Made by a program: the position numbers and the translations under genes. This document shows positions 48,698 through 63,359 of a stretch of 64,000 bases of DNA, piece after piece. Within the stretch, counting starts at the first letter, position 1. Each line of letters begins with the position of its first letter. The notes beneath the pieces are model-generated. The model worked only from the letters and a program-made list of their open reading frames with translations. It was not told where the DNA came from and did no database searches. This stretch comes from Gymnodinialimonas ceratoperidinii (lineage in GTDB: Bacteria > Pseudomonadota > Alphaproteobacteria > Rhodobacterales > Rhodobacteraceae): positions 3,557,969 through 3,621,968 of the forward strand of contig NZ_CP079194.1 in NCBI RefSeq assembly GCF_019297855.1, given 5' to 3'.

Positions 48698-49051
48698 CTA
48701 AGCCTCTGCCTCCGGTGCGCTCCATACGGCCATCTCGGTGCCGCCGGGTTCGCGGAACTGGAACCGACGACCGCCGGGAAAGCTGAAGATCTCTTTCGTG
48801 ATCTCGGCGCCCGCGGCTTTGACCCGCGCCAGCATGGCTTCCAGATCATCGGCTTTCAGAACCGGTAGCGGCGGGCGCAGATCGCCCCGCACGATCCCGC
48901 CGCCCAGACCGGCGCCTTGAATGTCCCTGTAGTCGGGCCCGTAGTCGATGTAGCTCCACCCGAAGGCTTCCGAGAAGAAGGCTTGTGTCTTCTCCAGCTC
49001 GGGCGAGGTGAACTCGATATAGTCGATCGGGGGGTGGGCATCTTGAGACAT
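48698..49051 (-). CDS. VOC-family (glyoxalase/bleomycin resistance-like) protein
   Basis: A 117-residue single VOC domain from MSQDAHPPIDYIEFTSPELE. It shows FFSEAFGW, GGGIVRGDL and the C-terminal FREPGGTEMAVW expected of the fold. Metal-binding positions are incomplete by eye, so an enzymatic role is uncertain. It stands between rpoC and the glycosyltransferase cassette. Confidence 0.85.
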   Translation of the reverse strand: MSQDAHPPIDYIEFTSPELEKTQAFFSEAFGWSYIDYGPDYRDIQGAGLGGGIVRGDLRPPLPVLKADDLEAMLARVKAAGAEITKEIFSFPGGRRFQFREPGGTEMAVWSAPEAEA

Positions 49052-49117
49052 CAGGACAACTCGCTGGCAGGGGAACATTACCGGAACCTTAGCAAAGGCC
49101 GGGCCTGAAACCACACG

Positions 49118-49149
49118 AAAAAACGCCCCGCTGTTTCCAACGGGGCGTT
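49118..49149 (-). terminator. Intrinsic terminator after rpoC
   Basis: The minus-strand stem AACGCCCCG / CGGGGCGTT is followed by TTTT. It ends the rplJ-rplL-rpoB-rpoC message. Confidence 0.9.
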
Positions 49150-49174
49150 TACAATCTCTTGAAGCGACGCGGCC

Positions 49175-52100
49175 TTATTCGGCAGTGTCACCCTCAGGCG
49201 TGGGCTCTTCCTCGACCGGAGCAGCAAGAGCTGCGGCGGCTTCGGCTTCGGCCTGCGCGGCGTCGACGACCTTCTGGTCACGGCTCTTTGCAATCCGCTC
49301 GACCTCTTGCGTCGCACCACCGGTGCCCGCCGGGATCAGACGACCCACGATGACGTTCTCTTTCAGACCGACCAGCTTGTCCCGCTTGCCCTGAACCGAA
49401 GCCTCGGTCAGCACGCGCGTGGTTTCTTGGAAGGACGCGGCAGAGATGAAGCTGCGGGTCTGCAGCGACGCCTTGGTGATACCCAGAAGGATCGGTTCGC
49501 CCTGTGCCGGACGACGACCGTCGCGGACCGCCTTCTCGTTGGCAGCCACGAACTCGGCCTTGTCGACATGCTCGCCCTTGAGCAGCGTGGTCTCGCCGGA
49601 GTCCTGGATCTCCCACTTCTGGAGCATCTGACGAACGATAACCTCGATGTGCTTATCGTTGATCTTCACGCCCTGCAGTCGGTACACGTCCTGCACCTCG
49701 GCGATCATGTAATCGGCCAGAGCCTCGACACCCAACACCGCGAGGATGTCGTGCGGCGCGGGGTTGCCGTCCATGATGTAGTCACCAACCTGCACGAAGT
49801 CGCCTTCGGCAACGGGGATATGCTTGCCCTTGGGCACCATGTATTCCACGGGCTCGAGGCTTTCGTCCGCAGGAACAATGCCGATCCGGCGCTTGTTCTT
49901 GAAGTCACGGCCGAATTTCACATAACCGTCGATCTCGGCGATGATCGCGTGATCCTTGGGACGACGTGCTTCGAAGAGTTCGGCCACACGCGGCAGACCA
50001 CCGGTAATGTCCTTCGTCTTCGCACCTTCCCGCGGGATACGCGCAATCACGTCACCGGCCTTGATCGCCTGACCTTCTTCGATCGAGAGGATCGCATCCA
50101 CCGACATCGTGTAGATCACCGGGTTGCCCTGCTCGTTGCGCATCGGCTCACCGTCGTCGTCGGCGATGATGATCTCGGGCTTCAGCTCGTTGCCTTTGGG
50201 GGCAGTGCGCCAATCCGAGACGATCTTCTGGGTCATGCCGGTCGCATCGTCCGTCTCGTCGCGGATCGAGATCCCCGAGATCAGATCGACAAACTTCGCC
50301 GTACCGGCAGCTTCCGCGATGATCGGCAGGGTATAGGGATCCCATTCAAACAGACGGTCGCCACGGGAGACCATCGCGCCGTCTTCGACAAGCACATTGG
50401 TACCGTAGCCGAGCTTGAACGAGGCCCGCTCGGAGCCCTGCTCGTCCAGGATCGCCAGTACCATGTTCCGGCCCATGACGACGCTTTCGCCAGCTGCGTT
50501 CTTCAGCAGGTTGGCGTTGCGGAATTCGACCTTGCCGTCGACGTTCACTTCCTGGAACGACTGCTGACCACCCTGGGCAACGCCGCCGATGTGGAAGGTC
50601 CGCATCGTCAGCTGTGTACCCGGCTCACCAATCGACTGCGCCGCGATGATGCCCACGGCTTCGCCGGTGTTCACCTTCGTACCGCGTGCAAGGTCACGAC
50701 CGTAACACGTCGCGCAAACGCCCTCTTCCGCCTCACAGGTCAGCGGCGAACGCATCTGCATGGTGGTGACACCCGCGGCTTCCACCGCATCGGCCTTGCG
50801 CTCGTCGATCAGCTCGCCCTTGGAGACGATGATCTCTTCCGTACCCGGAATGAAGACATCCTCACCCGCGGTCCGGCCCAGAATACGCTCGGCCAGGGAC
50901 GCCACGACTTCACCGTCGTTGACGGCCGCTTCGGCCTTGATCGTGTTCTCGGTGCCGCAATCATCCAGACGCACGATGCAATCCTGCGCCACGTCCACGA
51001 GACGACGGGTCAGGTAACCCGAGTTCGCCGTCTTCAGAGCCGTATCCGACAGACCCTTACGGGCACCGTGGGTGGAGTTGAAGTATTCAAGAACGGTCAG
51101 ACCTTCCTTGAAGTTCGAGATGATCGGCGTCTCGATGATTTCGCCGTTCGGCTTGGCCATCAGGCCGCGCATGCCGCCCAACTGCTTCATCTGGGTGACC
51201 GAGCCACGGGCACCGGAGTGGGCCATCATGTAGACCGAGTTCGGCTCCATCTCTGCGCCCGCCTCGTCCCGCTTGGAGGCCGAGATCGTGCCCATCATGG
51301 CGTCGGTGACCTTGTCGTTCACCTTCGACCACGAGTCGATCACCTTGTTGTACTTTTCGCCCTGGGTAATCAGGCCGTCCATGTACTGCTGTTCGAACTC
51401 CTTCACCTGATCGCGCGCCTCGTCGACGAGCTCCCACTTGGTGTCGGGGATGACCATGTCGTCCTTGCCGAACGAGATGCCGGCCTTGAACGCTTCGCGG
51501 AAGCCCATCGTCATGATCTGGTCGCAGAAAATGACCGACTCCTTCTGACCGCAATAGCGGTAGACGGTGTCGATGACCTGCTGAACTTCCTTCTTCCGGA
51601 GAAGACGGTTCACCAGATCGAAAGGTGCCTTCGCATTCAGCGGCAGCAGGGCACCAAGCAGGACGCGACCGGGTGTGGTCTCGAACCGCTTCATGTACTC
51701 GTTGCCTTCCTCGTCGATCTGCGTGAGGCGCGCGGTGATCTTGGAGTGCAGGTGGATTTCACCGGCATCCAGCGCGTGACGCACCTCGTCCACGTCGGCA
51801 AACATCATGCCTTCGCCCTTCATGCCTTCACGGGCAAGGGTGACGTAGTAGAGGCCGAGGATCATGTCCTGCGACGGAACGATGATCGGCGCGCCGTTGG
51901 CGGGCGACAGAACGTTGTTCGTCGACATCATCAGGACGCGCGCTTCCAGCTGCGCTTCCAGCGACAGCGGGACGTGCACGGCCATCTGGTCGCCGTCGAA
52001 GTCCGCGTTGAACGCCGAGCAGACCAGCGGATGAAGCTGGATCGCCTTGCCTTCGATCAGAACGGGCTCGAACGCCTGAATGCCAAGACGGTGCAGCGTG

Positions 52101-53389
52101 GGCGCGCGGTTCAGCAGAACCGGATGCTCACGGATGACCTCGTCGAGGATATCCCAGACCTCGGGACGCTCTTTCTCGACCAGCTTCTTGGCTTGCTTCA
52201 CGGTGGAAGACAGGCCCTTGGCCTCAAGGCGCGAGTAGATGAACGGCTTGAACAGCTCCAGCGCCATCTTCTTCGGCAGGCCGCACTGGTGCAGCTTCAG
52301 CTCGGGGCCGGTCACGATGACCGAACGCCCCGAGAAGTCGACGCGCTTACCCAGAAGGTTCTGACGGAAGCGGCCCTGCTTGCCCTTCAGCATGTCGCTG
52401 AGCGATTTCAGCGGACGCTTGTTGGCACCGGTGATGACCCGGCCACGACGGCCGTTGTCGAACAGAGCGTCGACGGATTCCTGCAGCATCCGCTTTTCGT
52501 TGCGGATGATGATGTCCGGCGCGCGCAGCTCGATCAGGCGCTTGAGGCGGTTGTTGCGGTTGATCACCCGACGATACAGGTCGTTGAGGTCGGAGGTCGC
52601 GAAACGGCCACCGTCCAGCGGCACCAGCGGGCGCAGCTCTGGCGGAATGACCGGAACGACGGTCATGACCATCCACTCGGGGCGGTTGCCCGACTCGAGG
52701 AAGGATTCGACGATCTTCAGACGCTTGATGATCTTTTTCGGCTTCAGCTCGCCGGTGGCCTCCTTGAGGTCCTCGCGCAGCTGGTTGGCCTCGTTCTCGA
52801 GGTCGATCTGGGACAGCATCTCGCGGATCGCTTCCGCACCAATGTTGGCCTGGAACGCGTCGGCGCCGTAGGCGTCCTGGGCGTCCATGTATTCCTCTTC
52901 GCCCATCAGCTGACCGTATTGCAGGTCGGTGAGGCCGGGCTCGATCACCACGTAGTTCTCGAAGTAGAGGATCCGCTCGAGGTCACGCAGGGTCATGTCC
53001 AGCATCAGGCCGATGCGCGACGGCAGCGACTTGAGGAACCAGATGTGCGCGACGGGAGCCGCCAGTTCGATGTGGCCCATGCGCTCGCGGCGGACCTTCT
53101 GCAGCGTGACTTCCACACCGCATTTCTCGCAGACAACGCCGCGATACTTCATCCGCTTGTATTTGCCGCAAAGGCATTCGTAGTCCTTGATCGGCCCGAA
53201 GATACGAGCACAGAACAGGCCGTCACGCTCGGGCTTGAACGTGCGGTAGTTGATCGTCTCGGGCTTCTTGATCTCCCCGTAGGACCAGCTGAGGATGCGC
53301 TCGGGCGAGGCGAGCGAGACCTTGATCTCGTCGAATGCCTTGGGCGGCGTCAGCGGGTTGAACGGGTTGTTTGTAAGTTCCTGGTTCAT
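49175..53389 (-). CDS. rpoC: RNA polymerase subunit beta'
   Basis: 1404 residues from [20 protein letters not shown]. The zinc finger near the N-terminus ([20 protein letters not shown]), the catalytic [12 protein letters not shown] loop and the second zinc site ([16 protein letters not shown]) are intact. The C-terminal tail is Ala/Glu-rich. The gap to rpoB is 95 bases with a hairpin. Confidence 0.99.
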   Translation of the reverse strand: MNQELTNNPFNPLTPPKAFDEIKVSLASPERILSWSYGEIKKPETINYRTFKPERDGLFCARIFGPIKDYECLCGKYKRMKYRGVVCEKCGVEVTLQKVRRERMGHIELAAPVAHIWFLKSLPSRIGLMLDMTLRDLERILYFENYVVIEPGLTDLQYGQLMGEEEYMDAQDAYGADAFQANIGAEAIREMLSQIDLENEANQLREDLKEATGELKPKKIIKRLKIVESFLESGNRPEWMVMTVVPVIPPELRPLVPLDGGRFATSDLNDLYRRVINRNNRLKRLIELRAPDIIIRNEKRMLQESVDALFDNGRRGRVITGANKRPLKSLSDMLKGKQGRFRQNLLGKRVDFSGRSVIVTGPELKLHQCGLPKKMALELFKPFIYSRLEAKGLSSTVKQAKKLVEKERPEVWDILDEVIREHPVLLNRAPTLHRLGIQAFEPVLIEGKAIQLHPLVCSAFNADFDGDQMAVHVPLSLEAQLEARVLMMSTNNVLSPANGAPIIVPSQDMILGLYYVTLAREGMKGEGMMFADVDEVRHALDAGEIHLHSKITARLTQIDEEGNEYMKRFETTPGRVLLGALLPLNAKAPFDLVNRLLRKKEVQQVIDTVYRYCGQKESVIFCDQIMTMGFREAFKAGISFGKDDMVIPDTKWELVDEARDQVKEFEQQYMDGLITQGEKYNKVIDSWSKVNDKVTDAMMGTISASKRDEAGAEMEPNSVYMMAHSGARGSVTQMKQLGGMRGLMAKPNGEIIETPIISNFKEGLTVLEYFNSTHGARKGLSDTALKTANSGYLTRRLVDVAQDCIVRLDDCGTENTIKAEAAVNDGEVVASLAERILGRTAGEDVFIPGTEEIIVSKGELIDERKADAVEAAGVTTMQMRSPLTCEAEEGVCATCYGRDLARGTKVNTGEAVGIIAAQSIGEPGTQLTMRTFHIGGVAQGGQQSFQEVNVDGKVEFRNANLLKNAAGESVVMGRNMVLAILDEQGSERASFKLGYGTNVLVEDGAMVSRGDRLFEWDPYTLPIIAEAAGTAKFVDLISGISIRDETDDATGMTQKIVSDWRTAPKGNELKPEIIIADDDGEPMRNEQGNPVIYTMSVDAILSIEEGQAIKAGDVIARIPREGAKTKDITGGLPRVAELFEARRPKDHAIIAEIDGYVKFGRDFKNKRRIGIVPADESLEPVEYMVPKGKHIPVAEGDFVQVGDYIMDGNPAPHDILAVLGVEALADYMIAEVQDVYRLQGVKINDKHIEVIVRQMLQKWEIQDSGETTLLKGEHVDKAEFVAANEKAVRDGRRPAQGEPILLGITKASLQTRSFISAASFQETTRVLTEASVQGKRDKLVGLKENVIVGRLIPAGTGGATQEVERIAKSRDQKVVDAAQAEAEAAAALAAPVEEEPTPEGDTAE

Positions 53390-53460
53390 GCGAGTACCTC
53401 GAATATCGTGCAAAGGGAGGGGCGGGGTGCGACAACGCGCGCCCTGCCCGGGGGCCGTTG

Positions 53461-53477
53461 GGCGGGGTTACCCCGCC
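53461..53477. promoter_or_regulatory. Hairpin in the rpoB-rpoC gap
   Basis: GGCGGGG, TTA loop, CCCCGCC, just after the rpoB stop and without a T run. It may be an RNA processing or pause site. Confidence 0.5.
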
Positions 53478-53484
53478 AGTTGGC

Positions 53485-57624
<4,140 letters not shown>

Positions 57625-57760
57625 GTTCGATCGCACCTTTCGTTTCTCGCGCCTCCCTCATGCCGTCGGGGCCCGGCTGAGGGTAGCAAGAAATAAGACA
57701 TGACGGATCAATCTGTCTGCCGTCCCACCGGCAAAGCCCGATCCCTTGTCACCGTCTTGG

Positions 57761-57782
57761 AAAACGCCCTTCTCGAAGGGCC
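57761..57782 (-). promoter_or_regulatory. Attenuator-like hairpin between rplL and rpoB
   Basis: The minus-strand stem GCCCTT / AAGGGC is followed by GTTTTCC. A weak terminator here is common and keeps L7/L12 above polymerase subunits. Confidence 0.7.
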
Positions 57783-57865
57783 CTTGCCAAGACAGATACG
57801 GCTGGACCCAAGGTTTCCCTCGGATCCAGCCAAATTGTTGCCCCGAAACGGGGGCGCCAGACCAA

Positions 57866-58240
57866 TTAGGCCAGCTCGACCTCTGCGCCGGCTGCTTCCA
57901 GCTTGGCTTTGACTTCTTCGGCTTCCGCCTTGTCGACGCCTTCTTTGATCTTGCCGCCGGCCTCGACGAGGTCCTTGGCTTCTTTCAGGCCGAGGCCCGT
58001 GATGCCGCGAACTTCCTTGATCACGTTGATCTTGGAGGCGCCGGCGTTCTTCAGAACGACGTCGAATTCGGTCTGCTCTTCAGCAGCCGCACCACCGGCG
58101 TCGCCACCGGCCGCCATCATCACGGCGCCGCCAGCGGCGGGCTCGATGCCGTATTCGTCTTTCAGGATGGTCTTCAGTTCCTGGGCTTCCAGGAGGGTCA
58201 GACCAACGATCTCTTCTGCGAGTTTCTTCAGATCAGCCAT
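57866..58240 (-). CDS. rplL: 50S ribosomal protein L7/L12
   Basis: 124 residues: N-terminal dimerisation domain, an Ala/Gly-rich hinge (about 38-55) and the C-terminal factor-binding domain with [20 protein letters not shown]. Present in several copies on the L10 stalk. Confidence 0.98.
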   Translation of the reverse strand: MADLKKLAEEIVGLTLLEAQELKTILKDEYGIEPAAGGAVMMAAGGDAGGAAAEEQTEFDVVLKNAGASKINVIKEVRGITGLGLKEAKDLVEAGGKIKEGVDKAEAEEVKAKLEAAGAEVELA

Positions 58241-58300
58241 TTGCTTTTTCCGTATGTAAGTATGTGTTCCAACGCCACAAGGGCGGGTCTCAACGGGTGC

Positions 58301-58813
58301 TTACGCCGCCTTCTCTTCGATGGTCGAAAGGATGGAAGCGATATTCGAGGCAGGCGCGCCAATGGCACCGGCGATGTTCGAGGCAGGTGCGCCGATGCAA
58401 CCAACGATGGAAGCGATAAGCTCCTCGCGGGAAGGCATCTTCGCAACGGCTTTAACACCATCGGCATCCAGGATGTTTTCGCCCATCGCACCGCCGAGGA
58501 TGACGTAGTTGTCATTCTCCTTGGCAAACTCGTCCGCAGCTTTGGCAGCCGCGACCGGGTCTTCCGAATAGGCAAGAACAGTCATGCCCGTCATCAGGTC
58601 AGAGATGCCAGCGACATCCGTTCCCTCAAGGGCAATCTTGGCGAGCTTGTTCTTGGCAACACGCACAGCACCGCCCGCGTCGCGAACGCGACCGCGCAGA
58701 TCCTGCATGTTAGCAACCGTGAGGCCCTGGTAGTGTGCCACTACCACGACGCCAGAGCTTTCAAAGATCTGGCCGAGTTCCTCGACCACTTTCTCTTTCT
58801 GGGCTCTATCCAC
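58301..58813 (-). CDS. rplJ: 50S ribosomal protein L10
   Basis: 170 residues starting at GTG ([20 protein letters not shown]) after GGAG; no ATG fits the family N-terminus. [17 protein letters not shown] is conserved. The C-terminal helix that carries L7/L12 dimers is Ala-rich and nearly repetitive ([20 protein letters not shown]). A long leader precedes it. Confidence 0.97.
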   Translation of the reverse strand: MDRAQKEKVVEELGQIFESSGVVVVAHYQGLTVANMQDLRGRVRDAGGAVRVAKNKLAKIALEGTDVAGISDLMTGMTVLAYSEDPVAAAKAADEFAKENDNYVILGGAMGENILDADGVKAVAKMPSREELIASIVGCIGAPASNIAGAIGAPASNIASILSTIEEKAA

Positions 58814-59010
58814 AGGTTTTCTCCAACTTGGCGGGTTTCCCCACCGCTCAATTAACCGGATCGCTCCGGCGGTTTTTGGTCCGCGTGCAACGGAACCGAA
58901 CACCGCCAAGCGCTCAACGGAGTGAGCGTTCAACAACTGTCTGATCCCATCTCAGGCAGGAATTAACGGGATTTTAAGGCCCCAACCCACCGTCTCGGAC
59001 GAAACGCAAA

Positions 59011-59049
59011 AGAGCGCCCGACGAATCGCACGCTCTGCTGCAAGAGCGT
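59011..59049 (-). promoter_or_regulatory. Three-arm alternative hairpin upstream of rplJ
   Basis: On the minus strand ACGCTCT (59049-59043), AGAGCGT (59036-59030) and CGCTCT followed by TTTGCGTTT (59016-59011 and on) can pair as arm 1 with 2 or arm 2 with 3. Only the second pairing resembles a terminator. It follows the ORF6N gene and precedes rplJ. Confidence 0.5.
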
Positions 59050-59089
59050 CCCTAAACGGATCGGTCCAATTTGCCAAGGGGGGCAGGCG

Positions 59090-59884
59090 CTATTTGGCGA
59101 GATCTTCCAGCGTTGCCATCAGGCCCTCGGTCTCTCCTGTCTGGAGGTACATTTGTGCGCCGAGGATCAATTGCAACTCCTTCGCCAGCAACGCCATGCG
59201 CCGATGCGCGTTTTCGATGTGCTGCGCTTCCGCCTCGGTCGAGGTCTTCTCGGCCTGTGTCAGGATGCTGCGGATCTCGGCCAGGGTCTTTTCGTTCTCG
59301 ATCTCGCCGCGCTTCAGCCGCGCCTTCAGGTAGCCCAGTCCCTCCAGCGCGACACTGCGCGCCTCATCGCGGACCGAGGTGTTCTCCTCGGGGTCGGCGA
59401 TCGCGTCGAGCACCCGGTTCAGCGCCACCTGCAGGCGCCCGCGCAGGGAGCTGTCGGGGTCGGCCCCCGCGCCCATCAGCGCCGTGGCCCGCGCCGCGGC
59501 AGGCAGGTTCTGCCCCGCTGCCACCCGCGCCGTCGCGCGCCGCGTGGCCACGAAACTCGCCACGATCTGGCGCGAGGCCGCGATGGCCACCGGACTGCGC
59601 AACAGGGTGGCCGCCATCACGACACCATGTTCGGTGAAGGCCTTCGGTGGCCGCCGCCGGCCACCATGGCCGCTTGCGATCACATTTTGTGATTTCAAGT
59701 CGGCAAACTCCTCGCGGGTCAGCTCGAAGGCGAAGTCATCGCCGAATTTCTCCGCATTGCGCTTCACCGCCTGATTCAGGGCCGCGGTCTTCACGCCGAA
59801 TTGCGCGGCCACGTCGTGATCCAGCAGGCAGGGCACGCCGCGCAGCTCGATGATCTGTGGCGCGGGTTCGTCTGTGTCAGCCAT
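59090..59884 (-). CDS. ORF6N domain-containing DNA-binding protein
   Basis: A 264-residue protein. Residues about 10-95 match ORF6N: IIELRGVPCLLDHDVAAQFG, LNQAVKRN and the phage-antirepressor ending RRRPPKAFTEHGVVMAATLL. The rest is helical with charged coiled-coil stretches. ORF6N/KilA-N domains are typical of phage regulators. It has an AGAGGGG binding site. It interrupts rplK-rplA-rplJ-rplL; no other phage gene is nearby. Confidence 0.85.
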   Translation of the reverse strand: MADTDEPAPQIIELRGVPCLLDHDVAAQFGVKTAALNQAVKRNAEKFGDDFAFELTREEFADLKSQNVIASGHGGRRRPPKAFTEHGVVMAATLLRSPVAIAASRQIVASFVATRRATARVAAGQNLPAAARATALMGAGADPDSSLRGRLQVALNRVLDAIADPEENTSVRDEARSVALEGLGYLKARLKRGEIENEKTLAEIRSILTQAEKTSTEAEAQHIENAHRRMALLAKELQLILGAQMYLQTGETEGLMATLEDLAK

Positions 59885-59949
59885 GGGCAGCCCCTCTTGC
59901 AGTCACGGAGTGTGACCTCAAATGGGCAGGCTGCCCCGCCCGATTGCAA

Positions 59950-59979
59950 CAAAAAAGGCGCCCGCGAAGGGGCGCCTTT
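59950..59979 (-). terminator. Intrinsic terminator after rplA
   Basis: The minus-strand stem GGCGCCC / GGGCGCC is followed by TTTTTT. It ends rplK-rplA before the ORF6N gene. Confidence 0.9.
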
Positions 59980-60006
59980 CTCGAAATTTTCGGTAACGGT
60001 CGGAGC

Positions 60007-60705
60007 TTAGTTGCCCGTCGCGTTGTCGACGCTCAAAGATACGCCCGGCCCCATGGTGGAGGACAGGTTGATCTTCTGCATGTAGGAGCCCTTGGCACCG
60101 GTCGGCTTCGCCTTGGAGACGGCATCCACGAACGCGCGGATGTTCTCGACCAGCTGCTCTTCCGAGAAAGAGGCCTTGCCGACGCCTGCGTGAACCACAC
60201 CGGCCTTCTCGGCCTTGAACTGGACCTGACCGCCCTTGGCTGCCTCGACGGCCTCCTTGACGTCCATGGTCACGGTGCCGATCTTCGGGTTCGGCATCAG
60301 GTTCCGGGGACCAAGCACCTTACCCAGACGGCCCACGATGGGCATCATGTCGGGGGTGGCGATGCAGCGGTCGAAGTCGATGTTGCCGGCTTGCACCTTT
60401 TCCATCAGATCCTCGGCGCCGACGATGTCTGCGCCTGCCGCCTCGGCCTCTTCAGCCTTCGGACCACGGGCGAACACGGCCACGCGGACCGTCTTGCCGG
60501 TGCCGTTGGGCAGGTTAACCGTGCCACGAACCATCTGGTCCGCGTGGCGCGGATCGACGCCAAGCTTCATGGCGATTTCGACGGTCTCGTCGAATTTCGT
60601 CTTGGAGTTGGATTTGATCAGCGAAACGGCTTCTTCAACCGTGACGTTTTCCTGGCCTTCGAAGGCTGCCTTGGCAGCGGCGAAGCGTTTTCCCACTTTA
60701 CCCAT
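60007..60705 (-). CDS. rplA: 50S ribosomal protein L1
   Basis: 232 residues. The two-domain L1-stalk protein, with [18 protein letters not shown] conserved. In Escherichia coli it represses the rplK-rplA message. It follows rplK by five bases. Confidence 0.98.
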   Translation of the reverse strand: MGKVGKRFAAAKAAFEGQENVTVEEAVSLIKSNSKTKFDETVEIAMKLGVDPRHADQMVRGTVNLPNGTGKTVRVAVFARGPKAEEAEAAGADIVGAEDLMEKVQAGNIDFDRCIATPDMMPIVGRLGKVLGPRNLMPNPKIGTVTMDVKEAVEAAKGGQVQFKAEKAGVVHAGVGKASFSEEQLVENIRAFVDAVSKAKPTGAKGSYMQKINLSSTMGPGVSLSVDNATGN

Positions 60706-60710
60706 GGTTG

Positions 60711-61163
60711 TTACCCCTTCACCTCGATGCCCATCGACTTGGCCGAGCCAAGGACGATTTTCATTGCTGCCTCGACGTCGTTCGCGCTGAGGTCGACCAT
60801 CTTCGCTTCTGCAATCTCGCGCAGCTGCTTGGATGTGATCGTTGCCACCGTCTCACGACCGGGCGTCTCTGCACCACGGGGACGGTTACGCTTGCCGACG
60901 GGCTTAAGGCCGGCGGCTTTCTTCAGGTAGTAAGACGCAGGCGGCGTCTTGATGTCCATCGTGAAGGACTTGTCCTGGTAGTACTGGATGACGGTCGGGC
61001 ACGGTGCACCCTGCTCCATCTCCTGCGTCTTGGCGTTGAACGCCTTGCAGAATTCCATGATGTTGATGCCGCGCTGACCCAGCGCAGGGCCCACGGGGGG
61101 GCTTGGGTTGGCTTGACCTGCAGGGATCTGCAGTTTCATCGAGCCGACGAGTTTCTTGGCCAT
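60711..61163 (-). CDS. rplK: 50S ribosomal protein L11
   Basis: 150 residues starting [20 protein letters not shown], with the Pro-rich [20 protein letters not shown]-terminal domain and the rRNA-binding C-terminal domain. It is the thiostrepton-site protein and needed for stringent response. The binding site is AAAGGAGAGG. Confidence 0.98.
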   Translation of the reverse strand: MAKKLVGSMKLQIPAGQANPSPPVGPALGQRGINIMEFCKAFNAKTQEMEQGAPCPTVIQYYQDKSFTMDIKTPPASYYLKKAAGLKPVGKRNRPRGAETPGRETVATITSKQLREIAEAKMVDLSANDVEAAMKIVLGSAKSMGIEVKG

Positions 61164-61475
61164 GAGGCCTCTCCTTTATACCAACAGCCCCTCATCGCGT
61201 TTCGGGGCCTTTGTGGCTGCGGTCTGGTCCGACGATCGCGATCGCCTCGCCTCCCACAGTTTTCAGGGACGAACGCAGGGCGCCCATCCATGGAAGCCCG
61301 CCTCCTAAGCCGGAATCGCGGTCATGGCAAATGGAAAATGGCTCGCAAGCGCGTGTCGCGGGCCCCTGCCGTATTCCGGCTGGCCGCGGGGCGGGCGGCG
61401 TGCGCCCTGACAGCGTCCCCAACGCAAAAGGCCGCCCCCTTCGGAGCGGCCCTGCAACCTCGGCGCGATTTGCGC
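61164..61475. other. 312-base gap between nusG and rplK
   Basis: It holds the nusG terminator, then about 240 bases that should contain the rplK promoter and leader. I see TTGCCA-N17-TAGGAG as the best promoter guess, which is weak, and a small CCCC / GGGG hairpin 35 bases before rplK. An open minus-strand frame of 76 codons has no protein-like character. Confidence 0.4.
61424..61452 (-). terminator. Intrinsic terminator after nusG
   Basis: The minus-strand stem GGCCGC / GCGGCC is followed by TTTTGCG. It separates secE-nusG from rplK. Confidence 0.8.
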
Positions 61476-62009
61476 TTACATCTGTTTGGAAACCTGCGTG
61501 TATTCCAGCTCCACCGGCGTCGCGCGGCCGAAGATCGAGACCGTCACCTTCAGGCGCTGGTTCTCTTCGTCGACCTCTTCGACCATGCCGTCGAAATCCT
61601 CGAACGGGCCATCGTTGACCTTGACCTTCTCGCCGACCTCAAAGGTGATCGTCGAGCGTGGGCTGGCTTCGCCCTCTTCCACGCGGTTGAGGATCGCGTT
61701 CACTTCCTCGTCGCGCATCGGCATGGGGCGGCCTTGCGGGCCGAGGAAGCCGGTGACCCGCTGGATCGACGAGATCACGTGGTAGCCCACGTCTGTCATC
61801 TCCATGCGGACCAGCACGTAGCCGGGCATAAAGCGGCGCGGTACGGTGACCTTCTTGCCGCGGCGGACCTCGATCACGTCTTCTTCCGGGACCAGCACTT
61901 CTTCGATCACGTCCTCGAGGCCCTTTTCGGCCACGGCGGTCCTGATCTGCTCTGCGATGCGTTTTTCAAAGTTCGACAGAACCGAGACCGAATACCAGCG
62001 CTTCGCCAT
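61476..62009 (-). CDS. nusG: Transcription termination/antitermination protein NusG
   Basis: 177 residues: N-terminal NGN domain ([30 protein letters not shown]) and C-terminal KOW domain ([20 protein letters not shown]). It links polymerase to Rho or to S10 on the leading ribosome. The gap to secE is 193 bases. Confidence 0.98.
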   Translation of the reverse strand: MAKRWYSVSVLSNFEKRIAEQIRTAVAEKGLEDVIEEVLVPEEDVIEVRRGKKVTVPRRFMPGYVLVRMEMTDVGYHVISSIQRVTGFLGPQGRPMPMRDEEVNAILNRVEEGEASPRSTITFEVGEKVKVNDGPFEDFDGMVEEVDEENQRLKVTVSIFGRATPVELEYTQVSKQM

Positions 62010-62202
62010 GAATGCGTTTCCGTTTATTAGCGGGCCCTCAGCGGGGCCGGGTGTTGCAACGAGACCAGAATCGGCCCTCTCCCCATTACCACATCCCAGC
62101 GGTGCGCGCTGTCAGATGCTTCAGGTTTGGGGGATGGTGGCGGAGTACAAGCCAAGTCAGGGGAAATCAAGCCCCCTCGACGTCGGCACCCGGTGCGAGA
62201 GA

Positions 62203-62394
62203 TCAGCCGAAAGAGGTGAGGATCAGCTCAAGCGCATTGCGGATCAGCCAATCAACGCCGAAAAAGAAGATCGCGGCCAGAACAGCCATCACGAAGACCA
62301 TGGCCGTCGTGACCAGCACTTCGCGGCGGGTCGGCCAGACAACCTTCGCCACTTCAGAGCGGGTTTGCTGCAAAAACTGGAACGGATTTGTCAT
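62203..62394 (-). CDS. secE: Preprotein translocase subunit SecE
   Basis: 63 residues from MTNPFQFLQQTRSEVAKVVW, the short single-helix form with the conserved EVAKVVWPTRREV amphipathic helix and one membrane span. The frame is open 19 codons upstream across the promoter, which rules that start out. Confidence 0.96.
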   Translation of the reverse strand: MTNPFQFLQQTRSEVAKVVWPTRREVLVTTAMVFVMAVLAAIFFFGVDWLIRNALELILTSFG

Positions 62395-62422
62395 GGGTCG
62401 GTCACTTCCTTCGATCACAGCG

Positions 62423-62451
62423 CATATACGCATGAGGGCGCGCGCATGCAA
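62423..62451 (-). promoter_or_regulatory. Putative promoter of secE-nusG
   Basis: The minus strand reads TTGCAT, 17 bases, TATATG, about 28 bases before secE. It covers an ATG at 62446 on the other strand, which argues for the GTG at 62467 as start of the divergent gene. Confidence 0.7.
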
Positions 62452-62466
62452 GGAGGCTTGGGCAAG

Positions 62467-62928
62467 GTGACCGCAATCGTGATTCTAGGCGCCGCCGTCT
62501 GGCAGAACGGGGCGTCACCGACCCTGCGGCGGCGCACCCGCCATGGCGCTGCCCTCTACCATGAGGGCCATGGAGACGTGGTGATTCCCTGCGGCGGACT
62601 GGGACGGTTTCCCCCGACCGAAGCCGAGGTCATGGCCGAGATCCTGCGCGCTGAGGGGGTGCCCAGTGACGCGATCCGGCTCGAAGCGTCGTCCACCAAT
62701 ACCGTTCAGAACATCCGCAATGCTGTCTCGTTGCTGGAAGGTGAGACCCGTGTGATCCTTGTCTCTGATGCCTATCACCTGCCCCGCGCCCGCCTGATCG
62801 CGCGGCGCGAAGGGCTGGAGGTCTCCACCAGCGCCCCGCCCCTCAAGGGCGCGCGCCTCTGGCCGCAGGTCAAAGGCTGGCTGTGGGAGATCCCCGGCGT
62901 GATCGCGGTTGTTCTGCGCATCCGTTAA
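62467..62928 (+). CDS. DUF218 (YdcF/ElyC-like) protein
   Basis: A 153-residue protein starting at GTG (VTAIVILGAAVWQNG) ten bases after AGGAGG; the ATG at 62446 overlaps the secE promoter and gives a less usual N-terminus. GAAVW, the EASSTNTVQNIRNA motif and VSDAYHLPRARLIA are DUF218 hallmarks. ElyC of this fold affects envelope polysaccharide metabolism. No membrane anchor is seen, so this is the soluble YdcF-like form. Confidence 0.85.
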   Translation: MTAIVILGAAVWQNGASPTLRRRTRHGAALYHEGHGDVVIPCGGLGRFPPTEAEVMAEILRAEGVPSDAIRLEASSTNTVQNIRNAVSLLEGETRVILVSDAYHLPRARLIARREGLEVSTSAPPLKGARLWPQVKGWLWEIPGVIAVVLRIR

Positions 62929-63011
62929 GACAGGCATGCGCGTCCGTTAGGGCAGGCATATGCAGGTTGGCGCGTTCAATGGCGTTTTCGGGATTTTTGG
63001 AAAGGATGGTC

Positions 63012-63087
63012 TGGCAGGGGCGGAGAGACTCGAACTCCCGACCGTCGGATTTGGAATCCGGTGCTCTACCAACTGAGCTACGCCCCT
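63012..63087 (-). tRNA. tRNA-Trp (anticodon CCA)
   Basis: A full cloverleaf of 76 bases with encoded CCA end. Acceptor stem AGGGGCG / CGCCCCT, D-arm GCTCAGTTGGTAGAGC, anticodon loop with CCA flanked by the stem CGGAT / ATCCG, and a T-arm with GTTCGAGTC. The tRNA-Trp-secE-nusG neighbourhood is common in alphaproteobacteria. Confidence 0.97.
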
Positions 63088-63359
63088 AGACCGAGGCAGG
63101 GAGTAGGCCGGATTTTCGTCCATGTCCAGATGGGTGTGGCGGAAATCCCCGATCGGCACGGCATAAAATCCCGCGCCGGGCGAAACGAGCCGGTCTTCCG
63201 CCGCGTGGGGATCGGTATCAGGCGGCACGAAAGGCGCTTGGGAAACCCTCGTGTCACTTCGATCCCGCGCAGACGTCAGAATGTGCTATGCTCAGCGCGA
63301 AACGAATGACCCTCTCGTTTCGCCCCTACCTGTGCCGCATCGAATGGGTGGAGACCGTG

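Noticed and set aside
61192-61422. A 76-codon minus-strand ORF in the nusG-rplK gap
   Set aside because: No binding site, composition like non-coding GC-rich DNA, and it ends inside the nusG terminator area.
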